From contig CAYXZP010000005.1 of the NCBI GenBank assembly GCA_964469485.1, forward strand, positions 1 through 60,107: a stretch of 60,107 bases of DNA, given 5' to 3'. Made by a program: the position numbers and the translations under genes. Below, piece by piece: positions 1-9,061 of this stretch. How positions within the stretch are numbered: position 1 is the stretch's first letter; every line of letters begins with the position of its first letter. Origin of the DNA: CAYXZP01 sp964469485. Its GTDB lineage: Bacteria > Desulfobacterota > Binatia > UBA1149 > CAYXZP01. Under the pieces are notes generated by a model. The model searched no databases. It saw only the letters and a program-made list of their open reading frames with translations, and was not told the DNA's origin.

Positions 1-1186
1 GGTCCTTGGGAAGCCCCAGCACCCGCTGGGCGATTATCGAGCGCTGTATCTCGCTTGTGCCGGCGGCGATCGTGCGCCCGCGCGAGTACAGATAAAGATG
101 CGGCCAGCGGCCGCCCTCCGGCGCCAATGGGTCCGCGGCGCTCAGCTGCCCGTAGGGGCCGACGGCCGCCATAGCGGTCTCGAGCATGCGCTGGAACATC
201 TCCGACCAGAACAGCTTCTCGATCGATCCCTCGGGTCCCGGACGGCCGCCGCGCAGCTGGCCCGTGAGGTGGCGAAGGGCGGTAAGCCTCAGTGCCTCGC
301 TCTCGATGTAGGCCTGCGCCACGCGCTGGCGTATGACCGGGTCATCGGCGGGCCGGCGGCCGTCCGGGCCGGCGCGGCCGGCCATGGCGATGAGATCGTC
401 GAGGGCCACACGCGACTGGAGTTGGCGTTGGAAGGTGAGCGTCGCCCTCTCGTACATGAGCATGGCAACCGCCATCGTCCAGCCGTCGTTCTCGCGTCCC
501 ACGAGATCGTCGACGGGCACCTCGGCGCCATCGAAGAATATTTCGTTGAACTCGCGCTCGCCGTTCATCTGCGTGAGAGGCCTGACCTCGATGCCCGCCT
601 GACGCATGTCAACGACCATCAGACTTAGCCCCCGATGCTTTGGCGCCTCGGTGTCGGTGCGGGCAAGCAACATGCACAGGTCCGCGTACTGCGCATAGCT
701 TGTCCACACCTTCTGGCCGCTCAGCCTGTAACGGTCCCCTTGCCGGACGGCCCGTGTGCTGACGGCGGCCAGGTCGCTGCCCGCGCCGGGCTCGCTGAAA
801 CCCTGGCACCATATTTTTTCGGCTGTGAGGATCGGCTCGAGGTAGCGCTTCTTTTGTGCCTCGCTGCCGTGGTCGATCAGCAAGGGGCCGACCATGGAAA
901 GAGCCAGCAGGTTGACGAGTTGCGGTGAGCCGCTCGTGGCCAGTTCTTCCTGGAAAATTATCTGTTCGATGAGGCCGGCACCGCGCCCACCGTACTCGCG
1001 CGGCCAGTGCACGCCGCACCAACCGCCGTCGTAAAGACAGCGCTGCCAGCGGCGGCCAGCCGCGACGCGCTCGTCGAGCGTTCCTTCTTCGACCGGCGGG
1101 ATGTCGCCGCCCCGCTTGGCCTCGGCGAGCCAGTGGCGCAGTTCGTCGCGAAAGACCCGCTCGCTTTCGTTGTAGGAAAAATCCAT
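1..1186 (-). CDS. acyl-CoA dehydrogenase (runs off left edge)
   Basis: Flavin-dependent acyl-CoA dehydrogenase, expected to introduce an alpha,beta double bond into an acyl-CoA. About 395 residues are visible. They start MDFSYNESERVFRDEL, carry the FAD/substrate signature WCQGFSEPGAGSDLA, and near the C-terminus have the ACAD motif AAGTSEIQRSIIAQRVLG. The last visible residues are GLPKD, which resembles the natural end of the paralogue at 54107-55252, so very little is missing, although the next codon starts with C and is not a stop. The ATG overlaps the stop of the upstream dehydrogenase (TGATG), so the two are translationally coupled. Family assignment is firm; substrate unknown. Confidence 0.93.
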   Translation of the reverse strand, partial: MDFSYNESERVFRDELRHWLAEAKRGGDIPPVEEGTLDERVAAGRRWQRCLYDGGWCGVHWPREYGGRGAGLIEQIIFQEELATSGSPQLVNLLALSMVGPLLIDHGSEAQKKRYLEPILTAEKIWCQGFSEPGAGSDLAAVSTRAVRQGDRYRLSGQKVWTSYAQYADLCMLLARTDTEAPKHRGLSLMVVDMRQAGIEVRPLTQMNGEREFNEIFFDGAEVPVDDLVGRENDGWTMAVAMLMYERATLTFQRQLQSRVALDDLIAMAGRAGPDGRRPADDPVIRQRVAQAYIESEALRLTALRHLTGQLRGGRPGPEGSIEKLFWSEMFQRMLETAMAAVGPYGQLSAADPLAPEGGRWPHLYLYSRGRTIAAGTSEIQRSIIAQRVLGLPKD

Positions 1187-2130
1187 CAGGTGACCTCTAG
1201 CAGGACCTTGCGGGTGCCGCGGGCCGCGGCGCGCTCGAAGGCGCCCTCGCCGTCCGCCAACGCAAAGCGCGCATCTACAAGCGGGGCGGTGGTGACCCGG
1301 CCCGCGGCCAGCCATTCGAGCCCCGTTCGTATGTCGCCGCAGCGGGAACCGACGAGATTGATCTCGTTTATCACGACCGGCGCCAGGTCCACGTCGTGGC
1401 TGCCGGCGACCGTGGTCTTCAACACCAGCGTTCCGCGCGGCTCGGTCCAGCCGATGGCCGAACGCAAACCGTCAGGAGAACCGCTCGCCTCCACGACCAG
1501 CGGATAGGACGCGTGTGCCGGCGCGCCGGCGCGCACACGCACACCCCGGTCCTCTATCCACTCGAGCGAGTCCGTGTGGTGTCCGAGCAGCTCCACCTCC
1601 GATCCCTCGGCCGCCAACACCTGGGCCACCAAGGGACCCAGCTTGCCATCGCCGATGACAAGGGCCGGCATCGGTTCGACCCGTCCCAGCTGTTCGAATA
1701 TCTCGCAGGCCGCGGCAAGGGGCTCGGCGAAGACGGCCTCCTCATCGGCAAGTTCGTCGGGCACCTCGACGAGATTCTCCTCCGGCACCAAGAACTGCTC
1801 GGCCATGGCGCCGTCGGCGCCGTCTATTCCGAGCACCCTGCGGTCGGGGCAGTGGCGGCCGAGCCCGCGCCCGCAAAAGGTGCACTTGCCGCAGGCAAAG
1901 TTTATGCCGCCCACAACGCGGCGTCCGGCAAGCCGGCCCTCGGAGGCGACACCCACGAATTCGTGACCGAGCACCCCAGTAAAGGCCATGTAACCGCGCG
2001 AAAGCTCGAGGTCGGTACGGCAGATGCCCGCAAGGCTGGTGCCGACACGCACATAGCCTTCGCGGTGCTCCGGTTCGGCGCGGCCGCTATCTACCGCAGC
2101 CCGCCTGCCGTCGTATACGAAGGCCAGCAC
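1186..2130 (-). CDS. zinc-dependent alcohol dehydrogenase-like (MDR family)
   Basis: Medium-chain dehydrogenase/reductase of 314 residues, short for the family (usually 340-380). The catalytic-domain zinc ligands are visible as GICRTD and LGHEFVG, and the structural-zinc cluster as CGKCTFCGRGLGRHC (residues about 98-112). The nucleotide-binding loop is degenerate (VIGDGKLGPLVAQ rather than GxGxxG). Start is GTG at 2128-2130. It overlaps the ATG of the downstream ACAD by one base, so the pair forms an operon. Probably oxidises an alcohol or reduces an aldehyde/ketone in the same pathway; the substrate cannot be inferred. Confidence 0.85.
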   Translation of the reverse strand: MLAFVYDGRRAAVDSGRAEPEHREGYVRVGTSLAGICRTDLELSRGYMAFTGVLGHEFVGVASEGRLAGRRVVGGINFACGKCTFCGRGLGRHCPDRRVLGIDGADGAMAEQFLVPEENLVEVPDELADEEAVFAEPLAAACEIFEQLGRVEPMPALVIGDGKLGPLVAQVLAAEGSEVELLGHHTDSLEWIEDRGVRVRAGAPAHASYPLVVEASGSPDGLRSAIGWTEPRGTLVLKTTVAGSHDVDLAPVVINEINLVGSRCGDIRTGLEWLAAGRVTTAPLVDARFALADGEGAFERAAARGTRKVLLEVT

Positions 2131-2170
2131 GGCCCGGCTTCTAGCAGCCCCGCCGCCCGAGGGCTATTTC

Positions 2171-2199
2171 TTGCAACCGGACCGGCAAGGGGTTCTAAT
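2171..2199 (+). promoter_or_regulatory. candidate sigma70-type promoter
   Basis: TTGCAA at 2171-2176, a 17-base spacer, then TCTAAT at 2194-2199 (5 of 6 matches to TATAAT). Predicted transcription start near 2206, five bases before the ATG of the small ORF at 2211 and about 75 bases before the corC-like gene. By-eye match only. Confidence 0.4.
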
Positions 2200-2210
2200 C
2201 ACCAGAGTAG

Positions 2211-2285
2211 ATGAGCGACCCCGACCAACCTCCGTCGCCAGGGCGGCAGGAGGACCCCCACTTCGATAAGGTGACCATTAGGTGA
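2211..2285 (+). CDS. possible 24-codon upstream ORF (leader peptide)
   Basis: ATG at 2211 opens a 24-codon frame (begins MSDPDQPPSP, ends DKVTIR) whose TGA (2283-2285) overlaps the GTG start of the CorC-like gene at 2282 by four bases. It follows directly on a candidate promoter. The peptide is hydrophilic and proline-rich with no recognised domain. Most likely a translational-coupling leader or a chance ORF; homologue conservation would decide. Not an N-terminal extension of CorC because the frame differs. Confidence 0.3.
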   Translation: MSDPDQPPSPGRQEDPHFDKVTIR

Positions 2286-3619
2286 GTCCCGCCACGGCAT
2301 TGGCCGTGGCGCTGGCGCTCGTCTTTGTGAACGCCTGTTTCGTCGCGGCCGAATACGCATTCGTCACCGTGCGCCGCAGCCGCGTGGAAACACTGGTGCG
2401 CGGTGGAAGCCGGCGTGCGCGCGTGCTGGCCACGATCATCGATGACCTCGACCCTCACGTCTCGGCCATACAGCTGGCCATAACCTCGGCCGGGCTTGCC
2501 ATCGGTTGGCTCGGCGAGCCGGCCGTGGCCGCAGCCATAGGGTCCTTGTTCGCGGCTGTCGGCCTCGGCTCGCCCGTACTGCTTCACACGGTGTCCTTCG
2601 TGCTGGCCTTTGCCGCCATCACCGCAGTGGTGGTCGTGCTCGGTGAACTCACGCCAAAGTTCCTGGGGCTGAGGCGAACCGAATCGGTGGCCATCTGGAT
2701 GGCCCAGCCCGTGCGCCTGTTCGCCACCGTCACGGGCCCGGTCCTCAAGCTGCTCACCGGCAGTGCATCGCTCGTCCTGAGGCTCATCGGTGTCGGCCCA
2801 TCGAGCGAGGACGAGGCCGGCATGGATTCCGACGAGCTGCGGATCTTCCTGTCGCAGCTTACCAGCCGCGGACGCATCTCGCGCGCCAAGCGCAAGCTCA
2901 TCGAGAACATCTTCGATTTCTCCGAACACACCGCCCGCCAGGTGATGGTGCCGCGCGACCAGATCGATCACCTCTCGCTCGAACGCCCGGTCGAAGAGAA
3001 CCTGGCTATCATCAAGAACACCGAGCACACCCGTTATCCGCTATGCGAGAGCGGGCTCGACGGCGTGGTCGGCATGATACACATCAAAGACCTGTTCCAT
3101 CGCGGCAACCAGATACAGAATTCCGAGGACCTGCGCATGGTCCAGCACGAGATGTTGTTCGTGCCCGAGTCACAGTCGCTCGACATACTGCACCGTCTGT
3201 TCCAGCGAAGGCGCGCCCACATGGCCGTCGTGGTCGACGAGTACGGGGTGCCAACGGGTCTGGTTACCCTCGAGGACGTGCTCGAAGAATTGGTCGGCGA
3301 GATACAGGACGAGTTCGACGAGGACGAGAAGCCGCAGATCATATTCGGCGCCGACGGGGTCCAGGTCGACGGCATGCTTCTCATCGAAGACCTCTGCCGC
3401 GAACTTAACATCGAGCTGGAACTAGAAGGCGTGGACGTCGAGACGGTGGGCGGTTACACGACCAATGTGCTCGGCAAGATCGCCCGCGAAGGCGATCGCT
3501 TCAACATCGCCAACTACTCGGGGCTGGTTACCGAGATGCGGGGCCGGCGTGTTTCGCGCGTGCTGTTGAACCGCAAGAGCGAAGATGCCGGCCAGGACAG
3601 CTCGGCCGGCGTTCAGTAG
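2282..3619 (+). CDS. CNNM/CorC-family membrane protein (DUF21-CBS-CorC_HlyC)
   Basis: Hemolysin C/CorC-type inner-membrane protein of 445 residues. Residues 1 to about 190 form the DUF21/CNNM transmembrane domain, with hydrophobic segments and the typical AEYAFVTVRRSR and GELTPKFLGLRR stretches. A CBS pair follows (ARQVMVPRDQI near 218; VVDEYGVPTGLVTLEDVLEE near 318), then a CorC_HlyC C-terminal domain. The family is linked to Mg/Co export or membrane-damage resistance, but the transported ion is not visible. GTG start supported by AAGGTG at 2268-2273. Its last bases overlap the convergent HupE-like gene by seven nucleotides. Confidence 0.92.
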   Translation: MSPATALAVALALVFVNACFVAAEYAFVTVRRSRVETLVRGGSRRARVLATIIDDLDPHVSAIQLAITSAGLAIGWLGEPAVAAAIGSLFAAVGLGSPVLLHTVSFVLAFAAITAVVVVLGELTPKFLGLRRTESVAIWMAQPVRLFATVTGPVLKLLTGSASLVLRLIGVGPSSEDEAGMDSDELRIFLSQLTSRGRISRAKRKLIENIFDFSEHTARQVMVPRDQIDHLSLERPVEENLAIIKNTEHTRYPLCESGLDGVVGMIHIKDLFHRGNQIQNSEDLRMVQHEMLFVPESQSLDILHRLFQRRRAHMAVVVDEYGVPTGLVTLEDVLEELVGEIQDEFDEDEKPQIIFGADGVQVDGMLLIEDLCRELNIELELEGVDVETVGGYTTNVLGKIAREGDRFNIANYSGLVTEMRGRRVSRVLLNRKSEDAGQDSSAGVQ

Positions 3620-4818
3620 TTCCGTCCCACGAACCAGAACACACCGAGGGCCAGAACCGCGGCGGAGCCAAGCTCGGCCACAAGACGGCCGTGCGGCCCG
3701 CGCCTCAGTGCAAGGCCGAGTAGCGGCCAAGCCAGGACCACGAAGCCCAGCTGGCCGAGTTCCACACCGACGTTGAAACCGGCAAGGGCCGAGCCGAGGT
3801 AGTCCTGGGGAAGACCGCCCTCGGTCAGCGCGCCGGCGAAACCAAAGCCGTGGGCAAGCCCGAAAGCGGTGGCCACCCACCAGCGCATGCGGCCCGGGCG
3901 CGGGCTTCGCTGGAGAATGCCGAAGTAGCAAAAGGCGAACAGCGCCAGGCCGCCCAGAACCGGCCAGGCCAGGCGCCCCGCGCCAAGCGCGGCCGCCACG
4001 GCAACAAGCGCGACCGTCCCCGAAACGGCGAGCGACTCCGTGCGGCGACGCCCGCCCGTGAGCCAGATGTTCTCGGCAGCCACCAAGGCGATCGAAAGAC
4101 CGATCACCGCCTCGACGGCGGCCACATCGGTGCGCACCATGCCGAGCACGGCTAGGGCCAGCGTGATGCTGTGACCGACCGTGAAGCCGGTGACTAGAGC
4201 GGCGGTCTCGCCCAGGGTCATCCCGATAAGAAGGAGCGCCACCAAAAAGGCCAGATGGTCGTAGCCCGTAAGAATATGCTCGAGACCCACCGACAAGTAA
4301 GAACCGAAGGCCTCGGTACGACTTGTGCCGCCCGTGTCGTGCGAGCCGCCGAACGTGAAGGGCTCGTCGGTGGCGGCAAGAACGGCCTCCAGCCGGGAGC
4401 CATCGGCGTCGATGCTTGCGAAGTGGAGGTGGCGGGGTGCGGTCTCGACGAGCAAGGAGCTGGCGAGCCGCAGTGGCCGGTCCGGGCCGCAGTCGAGGTC
4501 CCACTCGAAGCGCTCGAAGCCGCGGGTTGCCGCCAAGCGGCGGACCGGACCGCGCTGGCGGCAGGCTTGCTGTCCGGCCAAGAGCCGTAGCCTGGAGGCG
4601 AGGTAGCCGTGAAGGGCCTGCTCACGGGCGGGGCCGGAAAGCGGCAGGCGGGCCAGGTCGCGAGCAGCAAGGCGCAGGGCTACCCGCGCCGTGGCCCCGT
4701 CCACGGCCCACTGCGAGTAGGAATAGCTTCGCTCGTGGCCGAAGGCCTGGCCGCCTGACAGCACCGAGCACAGCGCGGCGGCGGCAAGGGCGGCAAGCCT
4801 GAGCTGCCGCTTGGTCAC
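3613..4818 (-). CDS. HupE/UreJ-like membrane protein with extracytoplasmic N-domain
   Basis: 401 residues: N-terminal signal/anchor (residues 1-27), a soluble extracytoplasmic region to about residue 170, then a multi-helix HupE/UreJ_2 module. The histidine-containing family motifs LTGYDHLAFL, GFTVGHSITL and AFGLAHGFGFA are all present, plus NVGVELGQ. HupE/UreJ proteins are associated with nickel (or cobalt) uptake for hydrogenase and urease, but neither enzyme is encoded here, so the metal and client are unknown. GTG start overlaps the PPIase stop (GTGA). Last gene of the operon 9015-3613; a role in metal supply for the exported DUF3604 protein is inference. Confidence 0.88.
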   Translation of the reverse strand: MTKRQLRLAALAAAALCSVLSGGQAFGHERSYSYSQWAVDGATARVALRLAARDLARLPLSGPAREQALHGYLASRLRLLAGQQACRQRGPVRRLAATRGFERFEWDLDCGPDRPLRLASSLLVETAPRHLHFASIDADGSRLEAVLAATDEPFTFGGSHDTGGTSRTEAFGSYLSVGLEHILTGYDHLAFLVALLLIGMTLGETAALVTGFTVGHSITLALAVLGMVRTDVAAVEAVIGLSIALVAAENIWLTGGRRRTESLAVSGTVALVAVAAALGAGRLAWPVLGGLALFAFCYFGILQRSPRPGRMRWWVATAFGLAHGFGFAGALTEGGLPQDYLGSALAGFNVGVELGQLGFVVLAWPLLGLALRRGPHGRLVAELGSAAVLALGVFWFVGRNY

Positions 4819-5678
4819 CGGGCGCGCGCGTCCTCGTCAAACACGAGAACCTCGTAGCTCCTGCGAAGACCGCGCAGGTAAGCTTTGACGGCGTTCTCTC
4901 CGGCCCGCCGCCTGTACTCGGCCAGGACCTGGGCGCGCAGTCCCTCGAGAGAGGGGGCCTCGGGTTCCTCGCGCCCGAGCAGGACCAGGACGCGATAGCC
5001 TCCGCTGACACGCACCGGCTCGCTGACCTGGCCCGCTTCCATCAAAAGCAATGTGCGCGCCGCGGTGGGGCCCAGGTAATCGCGAAGTTTGACCGGCGTA
5101 AGATAAGCATCAGGCAGCAGCAGGCCCGATGGGTCACCGGCGGATGCGGCAACATCGGCGAGCCTTTCCTCTCCGCTCCGTAGCCGGCCGGCCAGCTCGC
5201 GGGCGCGCTCGAGCGAGGTCTCGCCGGCGCGAACGAAGACCTGCCCGACACGTAGGCGAGCCGGGTTGGAGAACAGGTCGCGGTTGGCGTCGAAGAAGCC
5301 GCGCAGCTCGGCCTGCGAAGGCTCGGCGTCCTCATAAGGAGCGACCACCGAGCGGATGACGGCTTGGACCAGATCGCTTCTTATGCGCGGGTCGCGGTCG
5401 GCAAGGCCGAGGTCGAGGGCGCGAGCGACGAGCAACTGCTCGTCGATCAAGCGTTCGAGCACACGGCCGCGGTCGCTCTCGCGCCCGCCTCGTTCGGATG
5501 CCATGGCCGCGACCAGACGGTCGACATCGGCGCGCGCGATCTCACGGCCGGCAACCCTGGCGGCAACCTCCGGCCGCGGCTTCGCGCCCCCGAACTCAAA
5601 GGAAAGTCCGAGTCCGGAACCCGCGGCAGCCAGTCCCAGCAAGGAGCCGGCCACGAGAAGGATGCTCGAGCGGGACAT
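4815..5678 (-). CDS. parvulin-type peptidyl-prolyl isomerase (SurA/PpiC-like)
   Basis: Exported or membrane-anchored protein of 287 residues, predicted to help fold envelope proteins. The start chosen is the ATG at 5676-5678 (MSRSSILLVAGSLLGLAAAG), which gives a hydrophobic signal/anchor. A longer in-frame start at 5768 would overlap the DUF3604 gene by 77 bases and adds unlikely sequence. A SurA-N-like helical region (ERLIDEQLLVARALDLGL) precedes a rotamase domain (about residues 135-240: RLRVGQVFVRAGE ... GGYRVLVLLGR). It lies 13 bases after DUF3604 and overlaps HupE by four, so the three are co-translated. Confidence 0.87.
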   Translation of the reverse strand: MSRSSILLVAGSLLGLAAAGSGLGLSFEFGGAKPRPEVAARVAGREIARADVDRLVAAMASERGGRESDRGRVLERLIDEQLLVARALDLGLADRDPRIRSDLVQAVIRSVVAPYEDAEPSQAELRGFFDANRDLFSNPARLRVGQVFVRAGETSLERARELAGRLRSGEERLADVAASAGDPSGLLLPDAYLTPVKLRDYLGPTAARTLLLMEAGQVSEPVRVSGGYRVLVLLGREEPEAPSLEGLRAQVLAEYRRRAGENAVKAYLRGLRRSYEVLVFDEDARAR

Positions 5679-5691
5679 GGTCGTCTTCAGG

Positions 5692-7878
5692 CTAACTGGC
5701 CGGCGGACGCACGAATATCGGCGAGGACCAGGCGCGCGGTTCATCCTCGGCCAGGCAGTCCTCGTCAATGTCCATTGAAAAACAAGGATCGACGGACACG
5801 CAGTTGCCGTCGCCGTCGTAGCTGCAGCGGAGCCCGCCGGCGTTGATCATTGCCATGGGCTCCTCGATGGCACGGGCATAGTAAATGGACTCGCGGGCGC
5901 CGGCGACGAACTCATCGTCGCGGAAGACGGCCACGCAACCCTCCCTGGAACCATCGCATTGGTGGACCCGCCAGGGATCGTCGATGAGGTCACGAATACG
6001 CTCGCCTGGTCTTTCCTGCGGACGTATACGCACGACCTCGATGCGGGTTATGAGGCGGCGACGCCCACCCGGGTTGTAGCACTCGCCGCGGCAAAGCCAC
6101 TCGAGACGCTCGGGGCCCAGGGCGTTGAGCGAATACTCGGGGCAGCCGGGTTTCTGTTCGAAACTGCCGGCGGCACGCACTCTGAACGCGGGGGGCTCAG
6201 ACATTAGGGCCTCGCTTCCCATCGGCGCCTCTCCCTCTGGGCCGTTCATGAGATCGAACCACAGCAGAGTGCGGCCTCCGCTGGTGCCGTATACCTCGCG
6301 GTGCTCGAGCGCCTCCCATATCGCATCGCGGCCGCGCCCCACGGCGTGTACGGCCACCAGTCCTCCGGTGACGAAGAAGGAGGTCGCCCGCTCGCGTTCG
6401 GCCAGTTGCGCGACCGGCCCATGGTCGGTGTTGCGGTCCCAAGGTATGGGCTCGTCCGTGGCCGCAACCGGCTTGCCGGCGATCAGCTCGACGGAGGCCT
6501 CGTTGGCCGGACCGCGCGACTCCGTCATCTGCGGACGGTCGTATTCCTTATAACCGGTGCCCGGCCGGGCCGTGTGTATGTCGCTCGAGGCTATGAACCC
6601 GAAGCGGAAGCGACGCTTGTCGCCGGGCACGTCGAAATTGGTAAGCGCCATGGCGTACTGGGCCGAGCTGCGCGGGCGGTAGTTGAAGGCTCCCTGGAAG
6701 CAGTCGCGGCACTGGGCGCAATCGAGCCACTCGTCCGTATGCGCGCCGGGAACGGTAAGGTGGCCACGCAAGCCGGCGTCCAGATAATAGCGACGCGCAT
6801 CGCGCACCCTGCGCTCACACTCATCGGCCGGCGCATCTGCGCATCGCGAACGGATTATCTCTCCGGCCTGCCAGCAGCATGGCAGATAGTCGGGCCGTGG
6901 CTCGGGGCAGACCGCCGCGCCGTCGGCGTCGACGTCGTACTCCAGCCAGTCGCGGTATTCCTCGGAGTTACCGTGCCCCGAAAAGACCTCGATCAGGGTT
7001 TGCAAGGCCGGGTCGTGCTGCTCGCGCGTGAGCTGCTTGTCGATACTGCTGCCCGGAGGACTGTATATGCCCCAGGTGGTTCCGTGCGGGATGACTATGG
7101 CCTCGTGTCCCCATTGGGCCAGCTTCTCAAACAAGACGCCGGGATCCTCGGCCACCTCTATGCAGTCGACCGGAAGCTCGCGCGTGTCGATGCCTTCCTG
7201 GCAATAGGGAACCGCCGCAACCTCGTCCTGGTAGTGACCGAAGTCCAGATAGCGATCGAAGTTGGACAGATCGTAGAGCGGGATCAGCATGCGCTGCCAC
7301 CAGGGCATCGGTGCGAGCGCAAAGTTCAAAAGGTCTCGGGGGGCGGCGATCGGGCGGGCCGGTATGCGCTCCTCGTCGGTGTGTCTCAGGACGACGTTCT
7401 TGTGTCCATAGTGGTTGCCGGGGCTGCGCCCGGACTGCGTCCACTCCCAACCGAGAAAGGAGACGAGGTCGGGGTTGTCGGGATCACCGGCGACCTCGTT
7501 GCAACGACGTATCGCCTCCTTGGTCTCGGCCCAGTGCTCGGGGGTGATACCGGTGGCATGATCGTTGATCGACCAGAAGTCGAGGTCCGAGCAGAAACGG
7601 GCAAAATCGCAGGCGTCGGCCGGCGGGTGCACGCCTTCGCCCTGTATGATGGGCAGGCTGAGAGCGAAGGCATCGGGCGAAAATGCCGTGTGAACGTGAA
7701 GATCACCGAACAGTATCTGCTTGGCCGCAGCCCCGCCTTGGCTCGAGCTGCGCGCGGCGACCACCTCGGCCGGTAGCCTTGCCGCGCTCGGCTGACCCGG
7801 GCCTATATGCTCACCCTGACAGGCCGCCAGCGCCGTCGCCGAGGCGATGGCCGTTGCAAGGCTGGCGAGCTTCCTCAA
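5692..7878 (-). CDS. DUF3604 lipoprotein, PHP-like metal hydrolase fold
   Basis: 728-residue DUF3604 protein. A lipobox (ATALAAC, cysteine about residue 19) predicts a lipid-anchored envelope protein. PHP-like metal-site motifs are present: FGDLHVHTAFSPDA near residue 60, SINDHA near 105, PGAHTDEW near 375 and IASSDIHTARPG near 430. Many cysteines suggest an oxidising compartment. The family is common in environmental bacteria but has no settled function; a metal-dependent hydrolase is inference from the motifs. Start is TTG at 7876-7878, immediately after the ACAD stop (TAG-TTG). Second gene of the ACAD-DUF3604-PPIase-HupE operon. Confidence 0.9.
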   Translation of the reverse strand: MRKLASLATAIASATALAACQGEHIGPGQPSAARLPAEVVAARSSSQGGAAAKQILFGDLHVHTAFSPDAFALSLPIIQGEGVHPPADACDFARFCSDLDFWSINDHATGITPEHWAETKEAIRRCNEVAGDPDNPDLVSFLGWEWTQSGRSPGNHYGHKNVVLRHTDEERIPARPIAAPRDLLNFALAPMPWWQRMLIPLYDLSNFDRYLDFGHYQDEVAAVPYCQEGIDTRELPVDCIEVAEDPGVLFEKLAQWGHEAIVIPHGTTWGIYSPPGSSIDKQLTREQHDPALQTLIEVFSGHGNSEEYRDWLEYDVDADGAAVCPEPRPDYLPCCWQAGEIIRSRCADAPADECERRVRDARRYYLDAGLRGHLTVPGAHTDEWLDCAQCRDCFQGAFNYRPRSSAQYAMALTNFDVPGDKRRFRFGFIASSDIHTARPGTGYKEYDRPQMTESRGPANEASVELIAGKPVAATDEPIPWDRNTDHGPVAQLAERERATSFFVTGGLVAVHAVGRGRDAIWEALEHREVYGTSGGRTLLWFDLMNGPEGEAPMGSEALMSEPPAFRVRAAGSFEQKPGCPEYSLNALGPERLEWLCRGECYNPGGRRRLITRIEVVRIRPQERPGERIRDLIDDPWRVHQCDGSREGCVAVFRDDEFVAGARESIYYARAIEEPMAMINAGGLRCSYDGDGNCVSVDPCFSMDIDEDCLAEDEPRAWSSPIFVRPPAS

Positions 7879-9015
7879 CTAAGCAGCCCCCGGTCCCATG
7901 AGCGCACGCGCGGCCTGCTCGCGGTTCCAGACAGGGTCACCGAAGGCGGCCTCGGAGGCCTTGGCGCGTTTGTAGTAAAGATGGAGGTCCGCCTCCCAGG
8001 TAAATCCCATGCCGCCGTGTATCTGTATGCCCTCACCGGCGATACGAGAGAAAGCCTCCGAGCAGTAGGCCTTGGCAAGACACGCCGACGGGTGGGCCCC
8101 GGGTTCGCGGTTGTCTACGGCCCAGGCGGCGTAATAGACGGCCGAGCGTGCGCTCTCGAGCATGACGTACATATCGGCCAGCTTGTGCTGTATGGCTTGA
8201 AAGCTGCCTATGGGGCGGTCGAACTGTTGGCGTGTCTTGGCGTAGTCCGTGCTCATCTCGAGCACCGCGGCGGCCGCCCCGCAGCTCTCGGCCGAGATGG
8301 CCACGCGCGCCACATCGAAGATCCCGACCAGTAGCGTCTCTGCCGGCTGGCCGCTCGCCAGGACGTCACCCGCTGCGACCGTGACATCGTCGAGGTCGAG
8401 CTGTCCCACACTGCGGCTCTCATCAACGTAGGGTATGTCGCGTATGGCCAGCCCGCTGGCACGACGCGCTACCATGGCCAGGACCAGGCTCGAATCCGGC
8501 AAGCGGGCGGTGACGACGAAGTGGTCGGCCCGGCCGGCGTCGGGAACGAACAGCTTGGTGCCCGCCAATCGAAGCCCGCCGTCGCTTTCCTGCGCAGCGC
8601 AAGAGATCAGTTCGGGATCCCAACCACCGTTTTCCTCAACAGTGGCAAGCGTGGCCGTGACCTGCCCGCTTACCAGGCCGGCAAGCAAACGTTCCTTGAG
8701 GGCCTCGTTCGGGCTGCGCGCCACGAACAGGGAAGCCACGGCCGTCGAGGCGAGCAGGGCACCGGGCATCAGGACCCGCCCCGACTCCTCGAGCACCAGC
8801 GCCATGTCGACCAGGCCGAGTCCGGAACCGCCCCAGCTATCGTCGTGGATGAGGCCGGGCCAGCCAAGCGCCGAGGCCTGCTCCCACAGCGCAGCCACTA
8901 GGCCGGTGTCGCCGTCGGCCACACCACGCACCTTTTCCATCGGACATTCCTTGCTCAGGAAGTCACGCGCGCTTTGGCGCAATAGTTCCTGCTCTTGGCT
9001 CAAGCGAACGTCCAT
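7879..9015 (-). CDS. acyl-CoA dehydrogenase
   Basis: ACAD of 378 residues. Start is ATG at 9013-9015 (MDVRLSQEQELLRQSARDFL), matching the usual family N-terminus. A longer frame to 9255 adds 80 residues of low-quality sequence and would run through the divergent TetR. It has the beta-subunit-style FAD loop TRQQFDRPIGSFQAIQHKLAD and the glutamate-containing motif IHGGMGFTWEADLHLYY typical of the catalytic base in FadE-like enzymes, so it looks catalytically competent. First gene of the operon ending in HupE; its promoter region contains the TGAC-N5-GTCA operator at 9062-9074 shared with the divergent TetR. Confidence 0.93.
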   Translation of the reverse strand: MDVRLSQEQELLRQSARDFLSKECPMEKVRGVADGDTGLVAALWEQASALGWPGLIHDDSWGGSGLGLVDMALVLEESGRVLMPGALLASTAVASLFVARSPNEALKERLLAGLVSGQVTATLATVEENGGWDPELISCAAQESDGGLRLAGTKLFVPDAGRADHFVVTARLPDSSLVLAMVARRASGLAIRDIPYVDESRSVGQLDLDDVTVAAGDVLASGQPAETLLVGIFDVARVAISAESCGAAAAVLEMSTDYAKTRQQFDRPIGSFQAIQHKLADMYVMLESARSAVYYAAWAVDNREPGAHPSACLAKAYCSEAFSRIAGEGIQIHGGMGFTWEADLHLYYKRAKASEAAFGDPVWNREQAARALMGPGAA

Positions 9016-9061
9016 GGACAGCTTCTGGTCGCCGGGATGGGGCTTCGCTTTCTCAGAAATC

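Noticed and set aside
3613..4818. Link of HupE-like protein to hydrogenase or urease
   Set aside because: No hydrogenase, urease or Hyp gene is in the window, so only the fold is claimed.
6301..7776. 491-residue ORF on the + strand opposite DUF3604
   Set aside because: Lies wholly antisense to a gene with clear family motifs; GC-rich third positions leave antisense frames open.
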